Part shown: positions 1 to 8,575 of the stretch, one piece after another
Numbering within the stretch: the stretch's first letter is position 1
How the letters are laid out: each line of letters opens with the position of its first letter
NCBI RefSeq assembly: GCF_020911925.1
Contig: NZ_CP087134.1
Span: 5,270,001-5,334,000, forward strand
Origin: Flavobacterium cupriresistens
Lineage (GTDB): Bacteria; Bacteroidota; Bacteroidia; Flavobacteriales; Flavobacteriaceae
DNA: 64,000 nucleotides
Reading direction: 5' to 3'
The notes under the pieces: generated by a model
What the model saw: the letters and a program-made list of their open reading frames with translations, nothing else
Databases searched by the model: none
Told to the model about the DNA's origin: nothing
Program-made: the position numbers and the translations under genes

Positions 1-332
1 TGACGGTACTAAACCATTGGCAAAACCCGGGAGATACTGCCACCTATCAGCAGTACACCACAGGGGTAAATAGTGAAGCTATGAATGCATTTTATAAGTT
101 TTATGCCAGTGATGCCATGATATCGGATGCCTCTTATATACGGCTTAAGAATTTGTCATTGTCTTATACAATTCCTGAGCAGTGGCTCAAAGGAGTAAAA
201 TGCCGATTGGTATTTCAGGGGCAGAATCTTTTCACAATCACTTCCTATAAGGGTGCTGACCCTGAATCCAGATTTACTACAAGCCTTCCTCCTCTGAGGG
301 TATTTACAACTGGACTTCAGCTTACTTTCTAA
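1..332 (+). CDS. SusC/RagA-type TonB-dependent outer membrane protein, C-terminal end (partial)
   Basis: The frame is open from base 3, so this is the 3' end of a gene that begins before the window. It encodes about 109 residues with the typical end of a SusC-family beta-barrel: a WQNPGD motif, an ASYIRLKNLSLSYTIP strand, QNLFTITSYKGADPE, and a terminal barrel strand ending in LQLTF with a C-terminal aromatic residue. SusC proteins are 22-strand TonB-dependent transporters that import oligosaccharides or peptides with a SusD lid. A SusD gene follows after 18 bases, so the two form the usual pair. The substrate cannot be read from this fragment; the downstream peptidase suggests peptides. Confidence 0.9.
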   Translation, partial: TVLNHWQNPGDTATYQQYTTGVNSEAMNAFYKFYASDAMISDASYIRLKNLSLSYTIPEQWLKGVKCRLVFQGQNLFTITSYKGADPESRFTTSLPPLRVFTTGLQLTF

Positions 333-350
333 CACTTTAATTTAAACATT

Positions 351-1781
351 ATGGAAAAGAAATCATTTTTACGATTTATCCAAAACTATAAAATCGAAAT
401 AACAAACAACAAGCTTCTTACAGGATTAATTACATCGGTTATGGTGCTTTTTGGTGGCTGTGATAATTTTGTCGAGGTTGATCTTCCGTCCTCACAATTA
501 ACGGCAAGTGCCGTTTTTCAAGACAGGGCTACTGCCAATGCAGCTATGGTAAGCATTTATGCTAAAATGCGTGACGATGGTATTTTAAGCGGCAATGTTG
601 CAGGAATCTCAAATGAAATGGGAAACTATGCAGATGAACTTGTGTATTATGGTGATATTTCCGGCACACCTCGAAATTTTTACAATAATACGCTACTTGC
701 TACCAATTCGGAGATCTTTAACTGGTGGAGCAGCAGCTACAACCATATCTATGCTGCCAATGCTATTATTGAAGGAGTGAATGCTTCCACGGCGCTCACC
801 GTAGTGGATAAAAACGAGCTTACCGGAGAAGCATTGTTTGTAAGGTCGCTGTTGCATTTTTACCTTCTGAATCTCTATGGGAATGTACCTTATATTACTA
901 CAACAGACTACCAACAAAATAAAGTGGCGCACAGAATGCCTTCAGCTGAATTGTATTCTCACATTATAAACGATTTGGAACTGGCAGTTTCGTTATTACC
1001 GGAAGATTATATTTCCAGCAATCGCGTACGTCCTAATAAATCCGTGGCGATGGCATTATTGGCAAGGGTGTATCTTTACAATGGTATGTGGGCAGAAGCA
1101 GCCAATGCCGCTTCATACCTTATAAACAACACAGCTGTGTATGCTTGGGAGACCAATCTGGACGCTATATTTCTCAAAGAAAGCACCACAACGATTTGGC
1201 AATTTATGCCCCGCACTGACGGGCAGAATACCCAAGAAGGAGAAACATTCATCTTTACCGCTGGACCACCATCTCTTGTTGCTTTAAGCAATCAACTCAT
1301 AAGCGAATTTGAACCGGAAGATCAGCGTAAGAACCATTGGACTCAGATGGTTACAAACGGCACAGACACTTGGCATCACACCAATAAGTACAAACAAAAA
1401 TCAAATACACCCAGTTCAGTGGAGTATTCCATAATATTTCGTTTAGCGGAGCAATACCTAATTCGTAGTGAAGCCCGAGCTAAGCAAGGAGATTTTATAG
1501 GGGCGAAAGATGATTTGAATAGAATCAGATTTACGGCTGGGCTTACAGCGACCAATGCTGTAAGTCAGCAGGATATACTCAGCGCCGTATTACATGAGAG
1601 AAGAGTGGAATTTTTTACAGAGCTGGGACATCGATTTTTCGATTTGAAAAGAGCGAATCGTTTGGATGAAATACTCTCGCCAATAAAGGTAGGCTGGAAT
1701 ACTACGGATAGATTGTTACCACTGCCTGAATCAGAACTTACACTCAATCCAAATCTAAATCCTCAAAACCCGGGTTACTAA
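351..1781 (+). CDS. SusD/RagB family outer membrane lipoprotein
   Basis: This 476-residue protein has the length of the SusD family. A hydrophobic stretch from about residue 22 ends in a lipobox (LFGGC), giving a lipid-anchored Cys37. SusD hallmarks are visible: a FVRSLLHFYLLNLYGNVPY helix near residue 165, a TPR-like region (ALLARVYLYNGMW), and a C-terminal FTELGHRFFDLKR followed by LPLPESEL...NPGY. It is the surface lid that captures substrate for the SusC partner just upstream. The S9 peptidase starts one base after its stop codon, so all three are probably co-transcribed. The ligand is unknown. Confidence 0.93.
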   Translation: MEKKSFLRFIQNYKIEITNNKLLTGLITSVMVLFGGCDNFVEVDLPSSQLTASAVFQDRATANAAMVSIYAKMRDDGILSGNVAGISNEMGNYADELVYYGDISGTPRNFYNNTLLATNSEIFNWWSSSYNHIYAANAIIEGVNASTALTVVDKNELTGEALFVRSLLHFYLLNLYGNVPYITTTDYQQNKVAHRMPSAELYSHIINDLELAVSLLPEDYISSNRVRPNKSVAMALLARVYLYNGMWAEAANAASYLINNTAVYAWETNLDAIFLKESTTTIWQFMPRTDGQNTQEGETFIFTAGPPSLVALSNQLISEFEPEDQRKNHWTQMVTNGTDTWHHTNKYKQKSNTPSSVEYSIIFRLAEQYLIRSEARAKQGDFIGAKDDLNRIRFTAGLTATNAVSQQDILSAVLHERRVEFFTELGHRFFDLKRANRLDEILSPIKVGWNTTDRLLPLPESELTLNPNLNPQNPGY

Positions 1782-1782
1782 A

Positions 1783-4437
1783 ATGATACCTCATAACCTA
1801 AAATATAATGTAAGTAAAGATCTGCTGAACAAATCAGTGGTTTGCTGCATAATGCTTCTCATGCTCTTGACTTCATTTGCCGGATTTAGCCAGAGCAATG
1901 GTAAAAAGCAGCTTACTGCGGAAGATTATCATTTATGGAGTTCCCTTAAAGTAGAAAAACTCTCTGAAAAAGCAAAATGGGTAAGCTACTCTGTTTATTA
2001 TGAAAATGGTAATGATACCTTGTTTGTTAAAAATAATAAAGGGACTGTGACCTATAATTTTCCCAAAGCAAGTAAAGGAGAGTTTATCGGCGATAGCTGG
2101 TTTTCTTCAATGTCCTTTAAGAGAGAACTTCTAGTTACAGACTTGTTAACTTCAAAGCAAGAGATTATTGCCAAGGTGCTCAGGTATGATTTGAGAGTCG
2201 GAACCAAAGATATAATCCTTTTGAAAAAGCAGTCCGATGGAAAAAAAGAGTTGGAACTGAAAAATGTAGCCACCAATAAATCCGTTATTTTAAATGATAT
2301 TGACAACTACTGGTATAATCAAGAAGCCGATGCATTGGTCTATACAACAAAATCTGAAAGCAATATTACAGTTGCGCTGCTCAATTTACGTGATAAAACC
2401 ACAACTGTAATAAGCAGTAATCCTAACGTTTTTGAATATTCTGATATCGTTTGGCAAAAGAGTGCAAAATCCATAGCTTTTTTGCAGCAGCCTTTGGAAG
2501 GGGACAAAAAAATAATCCGTACTTGCGTTGGGTATTATACTATAGCAGAACATAAGTTATATACTTTTAATCCGGCTCGGCAGGATAATTTCCCAACTGA
2601 TATGGAGGTTATCGTGTCTTCTTTTGCCTATCTCAATATTTCTGAAGATGGTAAAAGAATATTCTTTGGATTACAGAAAACTTTAATTCCTGTGGATCCT
2701 TCACAAGTACAAACTTGGAGTACGCAAGATAAATTTCTTTATCCTGCAAAAGTACAACTTGCTGACTGGGACAGAACAGCAAAAGTAGCTGTCTGGTGGC
2801 CACAGCAGAACCGCTTTAACTGTATTACGAGCAATGAATTTCCGAAAATGATGTTAAGTGGAGATCAAAAACAGGCTTTGCTTTACAATCCGCAGCATTA
2901 CGAGCCACAGGCAAACCGTGACGCTCCTCTGGATATTTATATTTTAAATCTTGAAAGAGGGGATCGGAAATTAGTATTGCAAAATCAATTAGGAGGTGAA
3001 ACGGGGGTTAGTGTTTCTATATACGAAAAGCAAATTGTTTATTTTAAAGACAAGCATTGGTGGGTTTATGATATAGAGAACGATCTACATAAGAATCTTA
3101 CCCAAAAACTCGGAGTATGCTTTTCAGATGAGGATTCCGACTGGCCTGAAGAAGCAAGTCCTTACGGTAATCCGGGATGGGTCCAAGAAGACCAAATACT
3201 TTTTATTTATGACAAGTATGATATCTGGAGTATCACTCTAGATGGAAGAAGTGCGGTTAGACTCACTAGGGGACGCAAAAATAAAACAGTCTATAGAATC
3301 GTCTCCCAATCTAAAGACGAGTTCAATAAAATGAATTACGACGGCAGTTTTAAAAATCAGTTTCAACCCAATGAAAGGTTACTAATCAAAACCGAAGCAC
3401 TACAACATACAGGATATTGCTTTTGGGATAAGAAAAATGGTTTACAGCCATTATTGGACAAAAAAATGTACACCAGCCAGTTTTTAACCTCTGCAAAGAG
3501 TGAGACTTATGTTTATGTTGAACAAAACTTTAATTTACCACCGAGATTAGTTATAAAAGAAAGCCTTAATTCAAAAGAAAAAATGCATTTTCAAAGCAAC
3601 CCACAACATTTTAAATACAATTGGGGAAGCTCCAAGCTGATTACCTATACCAATTCCAATGGGGCTGTTTTAAATGGCGTTTTATTCTATCCTGCCCACT
3701 ATCATACGGATACAAAATACCCTATGGTGGTGCATGTTTACGAAATGCAATCCAAAGAATTGTACAACTATGTGAACCCATCGCAGTATAACCCAACAGG
3801 ATTTAATATTGCCAATTTTACATCACGAGGGTACTTCGTCTTTTTACCCGATATCGTATATGAAATTGGAAATCCGGGATCTTCTGCTGTTGATTGTGTA
3901 TTATCCGCCACAAAAAAAGTCCTTGCTACTGAATCATCTGTTGACAGCACCCGAATAGGTCTTATTGGACATTCCTATGGAGGTTATGAAACGGATTATA
4001 TCATCACACAGACCAATATGTTTAAAACCGCAGTAGCAGGCGCAGCCATTACCGATTATATAAGCGGTTACCTTCGGGTAGCATGGGGACTTCAAAAGCC
4101 TAATTTTTGGCACTATGAATTTGGACAATTGAGAATAGGCAAATCACTGTATGAAGATTACGCTGCGTATCTCAGAAACTCTCCAGTATATCATGCGGAT
4201 AAAGTAAAAACTCCATTGTTGTCATGGGCAGGCGAACAGGACAGTGTGGTACATTATTACCAGAGTATTGAATTTCATTTGGCACTTAGGCGGCTCGGAA
4301 AGATAAATACGATGCTGATTTATCCCGGAGAAGATCATGTCCTTATGGAAGAAAAACATCAGCAAGACTTGACTGGACGAATTGAACAGTGGTTTGATTA
4401 TTACTTAAAAGCAGAGAAAAAACCAGAATGGCTTTAA
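1783..4437 (+). CDS. S9 family serine peptidase (prolyl oligopeptidase type)
   Basis: This 884-residue protein has an N-terminal signal peptide (hydrophobic CCIMLLMLLTSFAGFSQ, residues about 23-39), a long beta-propeller-like middle, and a C-terminal alpha/beta hydrolase domain. The catalytic triad is visible: Ser731 in GHSYGGY, Asp820 in AGEQDS and His852 in GEDHV. S9 enzymes cleave short peptides, often next to proline. Its start is one base after the SusD stop codon, so it is the third gene of a SusC-SusD-peptidase operon and probably processes an imported or surface peptide in the periplasm. It is longer than a typical DPP4-like S9 enzyme, and its exact specificity cannot be read from sequence. 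Confidence 0.92.
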   Translation: MIPHNLKYNVSKDLLNKSVVCCIMLLMLLTSFAGFSQSNGKKQLTAEDYHLWSSLKVEKLSEKAKWVSYSVYYENGNDTLFVKNNKGTVTYNFPKASKGEFIGDSWFSSMSFKRELLVTDLLTSKQEIIAKVLRYDLRVGTKDIILLKKQSDGKKELELKNVATNKSVILNDIDNYWYNQEADALVYTTKSESNITVALLNLRDKTTTVISSNPNVFEYSDIVWQKSAKSIAFLQQPLEGDKKIIRTCVGYYTIAEHKLYTFNPARQDNFPTDMEVIVSSFAYLNISEDGKRIFFGLQKTLIPVDPSQVQTWSTQDKFLYPAKVQLADWDRTAKVAVWWPQQNRFNCITSNEFPKMMLSGDQKQALLYNPQHYEPQANRDAPLDIYILNLERGDRKLVLQNQLGGETGVSVSIYEKQIVYFKDKHWWVYDIENDLHKNLTQKLGVCFSDEDSDWPEEASPYGNPGWVQEDQILFIYDKYDIWSITLDGRSAVRLTRGRKNKTVYRIVSQSKDEFNKMNYDGSFKNQFQPNERLLIKTEALQHTGYCFWDKKNGLQPLLDKKMYTSQFLTSAKSETYVYVEQNFNLPPRLVIKESLNSKEKMHFQSNPQHFKYNWGSSKLITYTNSNGAVLNGVLFYPAHYHTDTKYPMVVHVYEMQSKELYNYVNPSQYNPTGFNIANFTSRGYFVFLPDIVYEIGNPGSSAVDCVLSATKKVLATESSVDSTRIGLIGHSYGGYETDYIITQTNMFKTAVAGAAITDYISGYLRVAWGLQKPNFWHYEFGQLRIGKSLYEDYAAYLRNSPVYHADKVKTPLLSWAGEQDSVVHYYQSIEFHLALRRLGKINTMLIYPGEDHVLMEEKHQQDLTGRIEQWFDYYLKAEKKPEWL

Positions 4438-4454
4438 CAACCAATAATAAAAAA

Positions 4455-4482
4455 CAATGCAGTTCCATCTGGAACTGCATTG
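4455..4482. terminator. Bidirectional intrinsic terminator
   Basis: A perfect 12-bp stem (CAATGCAGTTCC and its complement) closes an ATCT tetraloop. It lies 17 bases after the stop of the S9 peptidase and 21 bases from the stop of the DUF6520 gene on the other strand. Read on the - strand it is followed by a T-run (complement of AATAATAAAAAA), so it is strongest for the DUF6520 transcript, but it can serve both convergent operons. Confidence 0.85.
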
Positions 4483-4503
4483 CCATTTCTACCAGTAATG
4501 GGA

Positions 4504-4785
4504 TCAAGGTTTATAAACTGGAACCTTACATTGGTTGGCAGAATTTTTACCAAATAATTGCGCACCAGTTGGTAATAAACCAACTCTACAGATGGTTCCA
4601 TTATTGGTTGTTGAACACATATCATGCTCTTCACAAGAGGTTGCTTCTGGGTTCAATTTGATATACCCTCGAATTGGCGCTGCTGTTTCAGAACGTTCAT
4701 TCATGGCATGGGTTGTAAATGCACCAACTGTTGCAAGTGCAAATACCACAACAGGTAAAACCTGTTTGGTTAAATTTGTTTTCAT
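4504..4785 (-). CDS. DUF6520-like small exported four-cysteine protein
   Basis: This 93-residue protein begins with a short basic stretch and a hydrophobic segment (VLPVVVFALATVGAFTTHA), a signal-peptide pattern typical of the flavobacterial DUF6520 family. The mature part is about 65 residues and holds four cysteines (51, 57, 66, 86), which could form two disulfides. The function of this family is unknown. It is the last gene of a - strand operon whose preceding gene is a MauE/DoxX-like membrane protein, so a role as a redox-processed exported peptide is plausible but is inference. The terminator at 4455-4482 follows it. Confidence 0.75.
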   Translation of the reverse strand: MKTNLTKQVLPVVVFALATVGAFTTHAMNERSETAAPIRGYIKLNPEATSCEEHDMCSTTNNGTICRVGLLPTGAQLFGKNSANQCKVPVYKP

Positions 4786-4873
4786 GATTTATAAATTTAA
4801 ATGTTAGCGATCTACTCTTTTACAGGTTTTCGATCTTGCCCCTGACACTGCAGTATATTTTCATGATGGAATT

Positions 4874-6397
4874 TTATTTTTGACTTATATCTTGATAAGA
4901 GTTTATTAGTCTCTTGCTTAATTTATAATGAACTAAGTAGGGTCCAATAAATCCGTAAAAATTGTTACCTAGAATAAAGAAGTTTTTTAGCTTTTCGTTT
5001 TTAATATGATAGATGTAAAAACTACCCTTATAGGAATTGGTATTGAGGTCATATATATCAATAACACTGGCGTCTTTCCACATTTCAGCAGGTTCGTATT
5101 TCCCTAACAGTGCTGAATTGACAAACAATAAATTTTTGTAAACAGCACTTGTTTTATTGACAATTACAGGAGGTGCTGAAAATTTCATTTCCTGCCGGCT
5201 TGCTACAGTTGTTACTTTAATCTGAGCTTTACTTACAGTGTCTATGGTCTTACCTCGATAGCTAAGATTAAGCAAACTATCTGCTACGATAAATTGATTG
5301 CGGTAGAGATAAACGTATACGAGCTTCTGAATGTCTTTATCGTAATGCAACGTTCCATCCACATCAAAAATCCCATCGATTTGTTTCTGAAGCAGGTTTT
5401 TATTGAAACGTATTTTTGGTTTACTGCCAAAATGGAGTGACCCAAGTATGCTTTCCCCGTTTATATTACTGTTGGAACGGAATATCAATGTGAGCGAATC
5501 CATAAGCTGGTAATGGGAAAAAGTAGTAGATCCATTCCATTTTACTTGCGCCTTCCAATTGTTTATATTCCCTTTATAAATAACAGAAACAGAGCCATCA
5601 ATAAGATAAAAATTAGGTGGTAAAATTCGAACTTGGACAGACTGGAATAAAAAATTGGTACGATTGGGATGAATCTTAAGCTCATTTTTTATCTGTAAGG
5701 CTGTATCCAAGACTGTCACCAATAAAGGCGCAGTATGACTCCCTAGATATATCTTGTCTTTTGAAGCTCCAGCAAAATAATAAGAACTAAATCTCAGATC
5801 GATGTCGTTAACTTTTGTGGCAGTTCCGGCAAAACGGCGAACAAAATTATTTCGATGTTGGATTATGTCTTCTGATAATAGAAATAGCAAGTTAACAATA
5901 CCAATACTAAAAAGAACAGTTATAGAAAAGGCACTTGCGAGCGCAGCAGGCTTTGAAATAAAGTGCACTTTTGGCATCTCTACGACCAGTAGCAGGATAC
6001 CTGCTGCTGCCAGAATTATGAAAACTAAATTAAAAAAAAGATGCTCACCCCATCCTAACTTTTCAAGAATCCCTCCACAGGAACAAGGGACAAATGAACT
6101 GTAATTCAAAATAATATAGATATATGTAGCAAACATAACCATCAGGCTAAAAGCGCCAAAAAGACCTATAATCCTCCATCTTTTTACAAAAATCAATACT
6201 GCAATGAATAATTCAAGCAGAGGTATAATCCATGCAATTAAGCCGGCAAAAGCGCTTAGCAAAGGGGATTGTCCCAACTGCACACGGAAGTTCTCAAAAT
6301 CCAATAGTTTGCTTATTGCAGCATACACAAATAACAGGATGTAAAGAAGACAAATTACTTCTATAAAAATACGCTTATGGGATTGGGTCAGTTTCAT
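4874..6397 (-). CDS. MauE/DoxX-family redox-associated membrane protein with C-terminal propeller-like domain
   Basis: This 507-residue protein has two parts. Residues about 10-175 contain four or five membrane helices and a PCSCGG motif (Cys105, Cys107), as in MauE/DoxX proteins that assist disulfide formation. Residues about 190-507 are soluble and beta-rich with repeated strand patterns (VIDIYDLNTNSYKGSF, FFILGNNFYGF), resembling the six-bladed propeller domains fused or linked to such proteins in Bacteroidota. The soluble part probably faces the periplasm. It sits between the AraC regulator and the DUF6520 gene in one operon, suggesting that it acts on the small cysteine-bearing protein. 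The partner assignment is inference. Confidence 0.75.
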   Translation of the reverse strand: MKLTQSHKRIFIEVICLLYILLFVYAAISKLLDFENFRVQLGQSPLLSAFAGLIAWIIPLLELFIAVLIFVKRWRIIGLFGAFSLMVMFATYIYIILNYSSFVPCSCGGILEKLGWGEHLFFNLVFIILAAAGILLLVVEMPKVHFISKPAALASAFSITVLFSIGIVNLLFLLSEDIIQHRNNFVRRFAGTATKVNDIDLRFSSYYFAGASKDKIYLGSHTAPLLVTVLDTALQIKNELKIHPNRTNFLFQSVQVRILPPNFYLIDGSVSVIYKGNINNWKAQVKWNGSTTFSHYQLMDSLTLIFRSNSNINGESILGSLHFGSKPKIRFNKNLLQKQIDGIFDVDGTLHYDKDIQKLVYVYLYRNQFIVADSLLNLSYRGKTIDTVSKAQIKVTTVASRQEMKFSAPPVIVNKTSAVYKNLLFVNSALLGKYEPAEMWKDASVIDIYDLNTNSYKGSFYIYHIKNEKLKNFFILGNNFYGFIGPYLVHYKLSKRLINSYQDISQK

Positions 6398-6532
6398 AAC
6401 AAGTTATTTAATTTTTGTGACGTAAAATTCTATAAAACAAATAATTAACCTTTGTCGATTCGGGATTATCTTATGCCAAAAACGGACAGCTAAGGCCATC
6501 TATGACATTGAAGGGTTTTTAGAAAGGAAAAC

Positions 6533-7459
6533 TCACTTAGGAGAATTTTTCACCAATCTTTTGAGCTCATTAGGGGCGTAATCAAATTTTTTCTTAAAAG
6601 ATTTTGAAAAATTTGCATAGGTTGAAAAACCGCTACGGTATGCAATTTCTTTTAAAGGTAATGAGCTTTGTTCTATTAAAAGATGAGCGTTTTTAAGTCT
6701 CTGCTCATTATAAAACTGATAAATGCTTGTGCTAAATAATTCTCTGAACCCATGCTTTAATTTGAATTCATTGATTCCAAAAATTTGTGATAATTCCCTT
6801 AAAGAAGGCAATGAGGTATCTAAATGTCCAATGATATAATCGTAAACATTTTGAATCAGATGTGCTTCGGCAGATCGCATGGAACCGTTTGTGTTTTCTC
6901 GTAGTATCTCTGAAAATGAGTTATGAATATCTTTGCTTTCTTTAATTAAAGTTGTAATTGAACACACAAATATTTCATCACATCCTACCAGAGGTGAAAT
7001 GACACAAAAACTTGGAACTAACAATTGCTGTGGAGTAACATACACTAATTGTAGCGTCGTAGTATAAGAGGGATCTGAATTCAGTTTTTCTTTAAATCCA
7101 ACAAGTAAAATTTCTGATTCCCGAGTGAGCAGATTGTTATAGCTTTGACCAATAATGTGGTCGCAACTCCGCCCAAGTATATCAGGTATCTGGGGGCTGA
7201 AACTTTTGATGATAAACTGACTGTCAAGAATAAAAACAGCAGGCATTAGGTATTTATACGTATAGTTTGGATTAATATATCCGGCATAGAAGATTGCTTC
7301 TTTCATTTCTTCGGCTAACATATTTACCAACACCACCAGTCCTTCTATGTCATCATCTCTTTTAGTACGTGGTATGTAGTAGGTAAAATTCCCTACTGAC
7401 ATTTCGAGGAGCATATCATATATGTTTCGAATTCGTTGTTGATTTCTTTCTTTCTTCAT
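6533..7459 (-). CDS. PAS-like/AraC family transcriptional regulator
   Basis: The 308-residue protein ends in an AraC/XylS DNA-binding domain with two helix-turn-helix units (residues about 210-302: LRELSQIFGINEFKLKHGF and LKEIAYRSGFSTYANFSKSF, then APNEL). The middle (about 70-190) resembles a PAS sensor domain (VFILDSQFIIKSFSPQIPDILG). It is likely a ligand-responsive regulator of this operon and possibly of the facing SusC/SusD/peptidase operon. It starts 39 bases after the stop of the STAS-like gene and ends 135 bases before the start of the MauE-like gene. Confidence 0.87.
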   Translation of the reverse strand: MKKERNQQRIRNIYDMLLEMSVGNFTYYIPRTKRDDDIEGLVVLVNMLAEEMKEAIFYAGYINPNYTYKYLMPAVFILDSQFIIKSFSPQIPDILGRSCDHIIGQSYNNLLTRESEILLVGFKEKLNSDPSYTTTLQLVYVTPQQLLVPSFCVISPLVGCDEIFVCSITTLIKESKDIHNSFSEILRENTNGSMRSAEAHLIQNVYDYIIGHLDTSLPSLRELSQIFGINEFKLKHGFRELFSTSIYQFYNEQRLKNAHLLIEQSSLPLKEIAYRSGFSTYANFSKSFKKKFDYAPNELKRLVKNSPK

Positions 7460-7498
7460 AATCTAGAAATTGAAGAATGACCGCAGAAATTTTATGAT

Positions 7499-7870
7499 TT
7501 ATTTGAAGGTATCCAAAAATTCTAAGGCTTTTACTTTTTCTGTAAAGACTTGAACCGAGACCTCAGAATTATACCTTTTAAGATAAAAAGATGTTATGAT
7601 TGATGAAACTCCAGGTTTAACTAGGATAGCTGCGGCTTTAATAAGAATAAAACCGTATTGAGCCAAATAGTCCCGTCCAGCCTTATCGGAATCAATTATG
7701 TTTCTCATATCTAAAAATAAAGGATAGACTTTATTTTCTTGTAACTGCATTCGCTTTGCAACAATACTTTGGGCTGTTATAAGATCAATAATTGTTTCAG
7801 ATTTGCATTCTAATGATAGAATATTATTGCCGATCGATAAAATAAAAAACTTATTTTCATAAAAAATCAT
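7499..7870 (-). CDS. STAS-like small cytoplasmic protein
   Basis: This 123-residue protein has no signal or membrane segment. Its alternating pattern (PLFLDMRNI, then GFILIKAAAILVKPGVSSIITSFYL, then VQVFTEKVKALEFL) is that of STAS/SpoIIAA-like folds found beside AraC-type regulators in Bacteroidota. It is the first gene of the - strand operon, 39 bases ahead of the PAS-AraC gene, and may modulate that regulator. Family membership rests on the fold-like pattern only, and no active residue can be pointed to. Confidence 0.5.
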   Translation of the reverse strand: MIFYENKFFILSIGNNILSLECKSETIIDLITAQSIVAKRMQLQENKVYPLFLDMRNIIDSDKAGRDYLAQYGFILIKAAAILVKPGVSSIITSFYLKRYNSEVSVQVFTEKVKALEFLDTFK

Positions 7871-8140
7871 GCATTATGGTATTCTGTTTCGCAATGCAAA
7901 TTAGGAAGAAATTTAAAAAAACGACTTGTCAAAAAACAGCCAATTTGTATCATTATCAATCATTTTTAATTTAATAAATCAGTACCAAAAACTAAGAAAA
8001 CAAAAGGTTATCCTACTTAATAAAGCCAATGAAAGCCTTTTTGCGTCAAATTATGCCATAAAATTTGATACCCAATACATATCTTTACTTTTATTCCTGC
8101 TTTCTAATAAAGTAAATTATAATATCCTAATAAAACAGTT

Positions 8141-8575
8141 ATGGCGGCAGAAAATAAAATATCCCATTATTCATTAAGACTAAAGGAATTGCTCAATATT
8201 AGTTTTCCTGAGCTATACACAAATAAAAGATTTATCGAACGACGTGGACAATTAGCCGCAAAAGTATACAATGATGCTTTTATTGCCGGTAATACTATTG
8301 AACAGTGCAATGAGATTGCTCAGTATGTGCTGTTTGAAGGATTGCATTTTTCAAAATTCGACACCGTTTTTAAAGTCGTTTGCAATGAATTTGATACGAT
8401 AATGGCTGATGAGGAACTACGTCCTTTTGCCTTAAAAATGCTTCCGGTTTGTAATTTAATATTTGAACAATTCAGGCTAACTGACGATTTTGCTGAAAGC
8501 TATGAATTTGAACTTCTCTACACGGAACTGACCGGAACTATTCAAATCTGGATAGAGGAAAATGGCCTTCAATAA
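8141..8575 (+). CDS. DUF1896 family ICE protein
   Basis: This 144-residue protein matches the conjugative-transposon family DUF1896: SYxLRLKELL...FPEL near the start, a [14 protein letters not shown] block in the middle, and the conserved ending [11 protein letters not shown]. The function is unknown, but the gene is almost always directly upstream of the methylase-helicase in Bacteroidota ICEs. Here it overlaps that gene by 14 bases. It is the first clearly ICE-type gene from the left, so the left end of the element lies before it. Confidence 0.88.
   Translation: MAAENKISHYSLRLKELLNISFPELYTNKRFIERRGQLAAKVYNDAFIAGNTIEQCNEIAQYVLFEGLHFSKFDTVFKVVCNEFDTIMADEELRPFALKMLPVCNLIFEQFRLTDDFAESYEFELLYTELTGTIQIWIEENGLQ

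Noticed and set aside
4428..4807. Two + strand open frames opposite the DUF6520 gene
   Set aside because: They are mirror frames of a clearly signal-peptide-bearing - strand gene and cross the terminator hairpin.
7926..8177. Open frame of 83 codons on + before the DUF1896 gene
   Set aside because: It overlaps the well-supported DUF1896 start by 37 bases, has low-complexity content and no recognisable motif; likely chance in AT-rich DNA.
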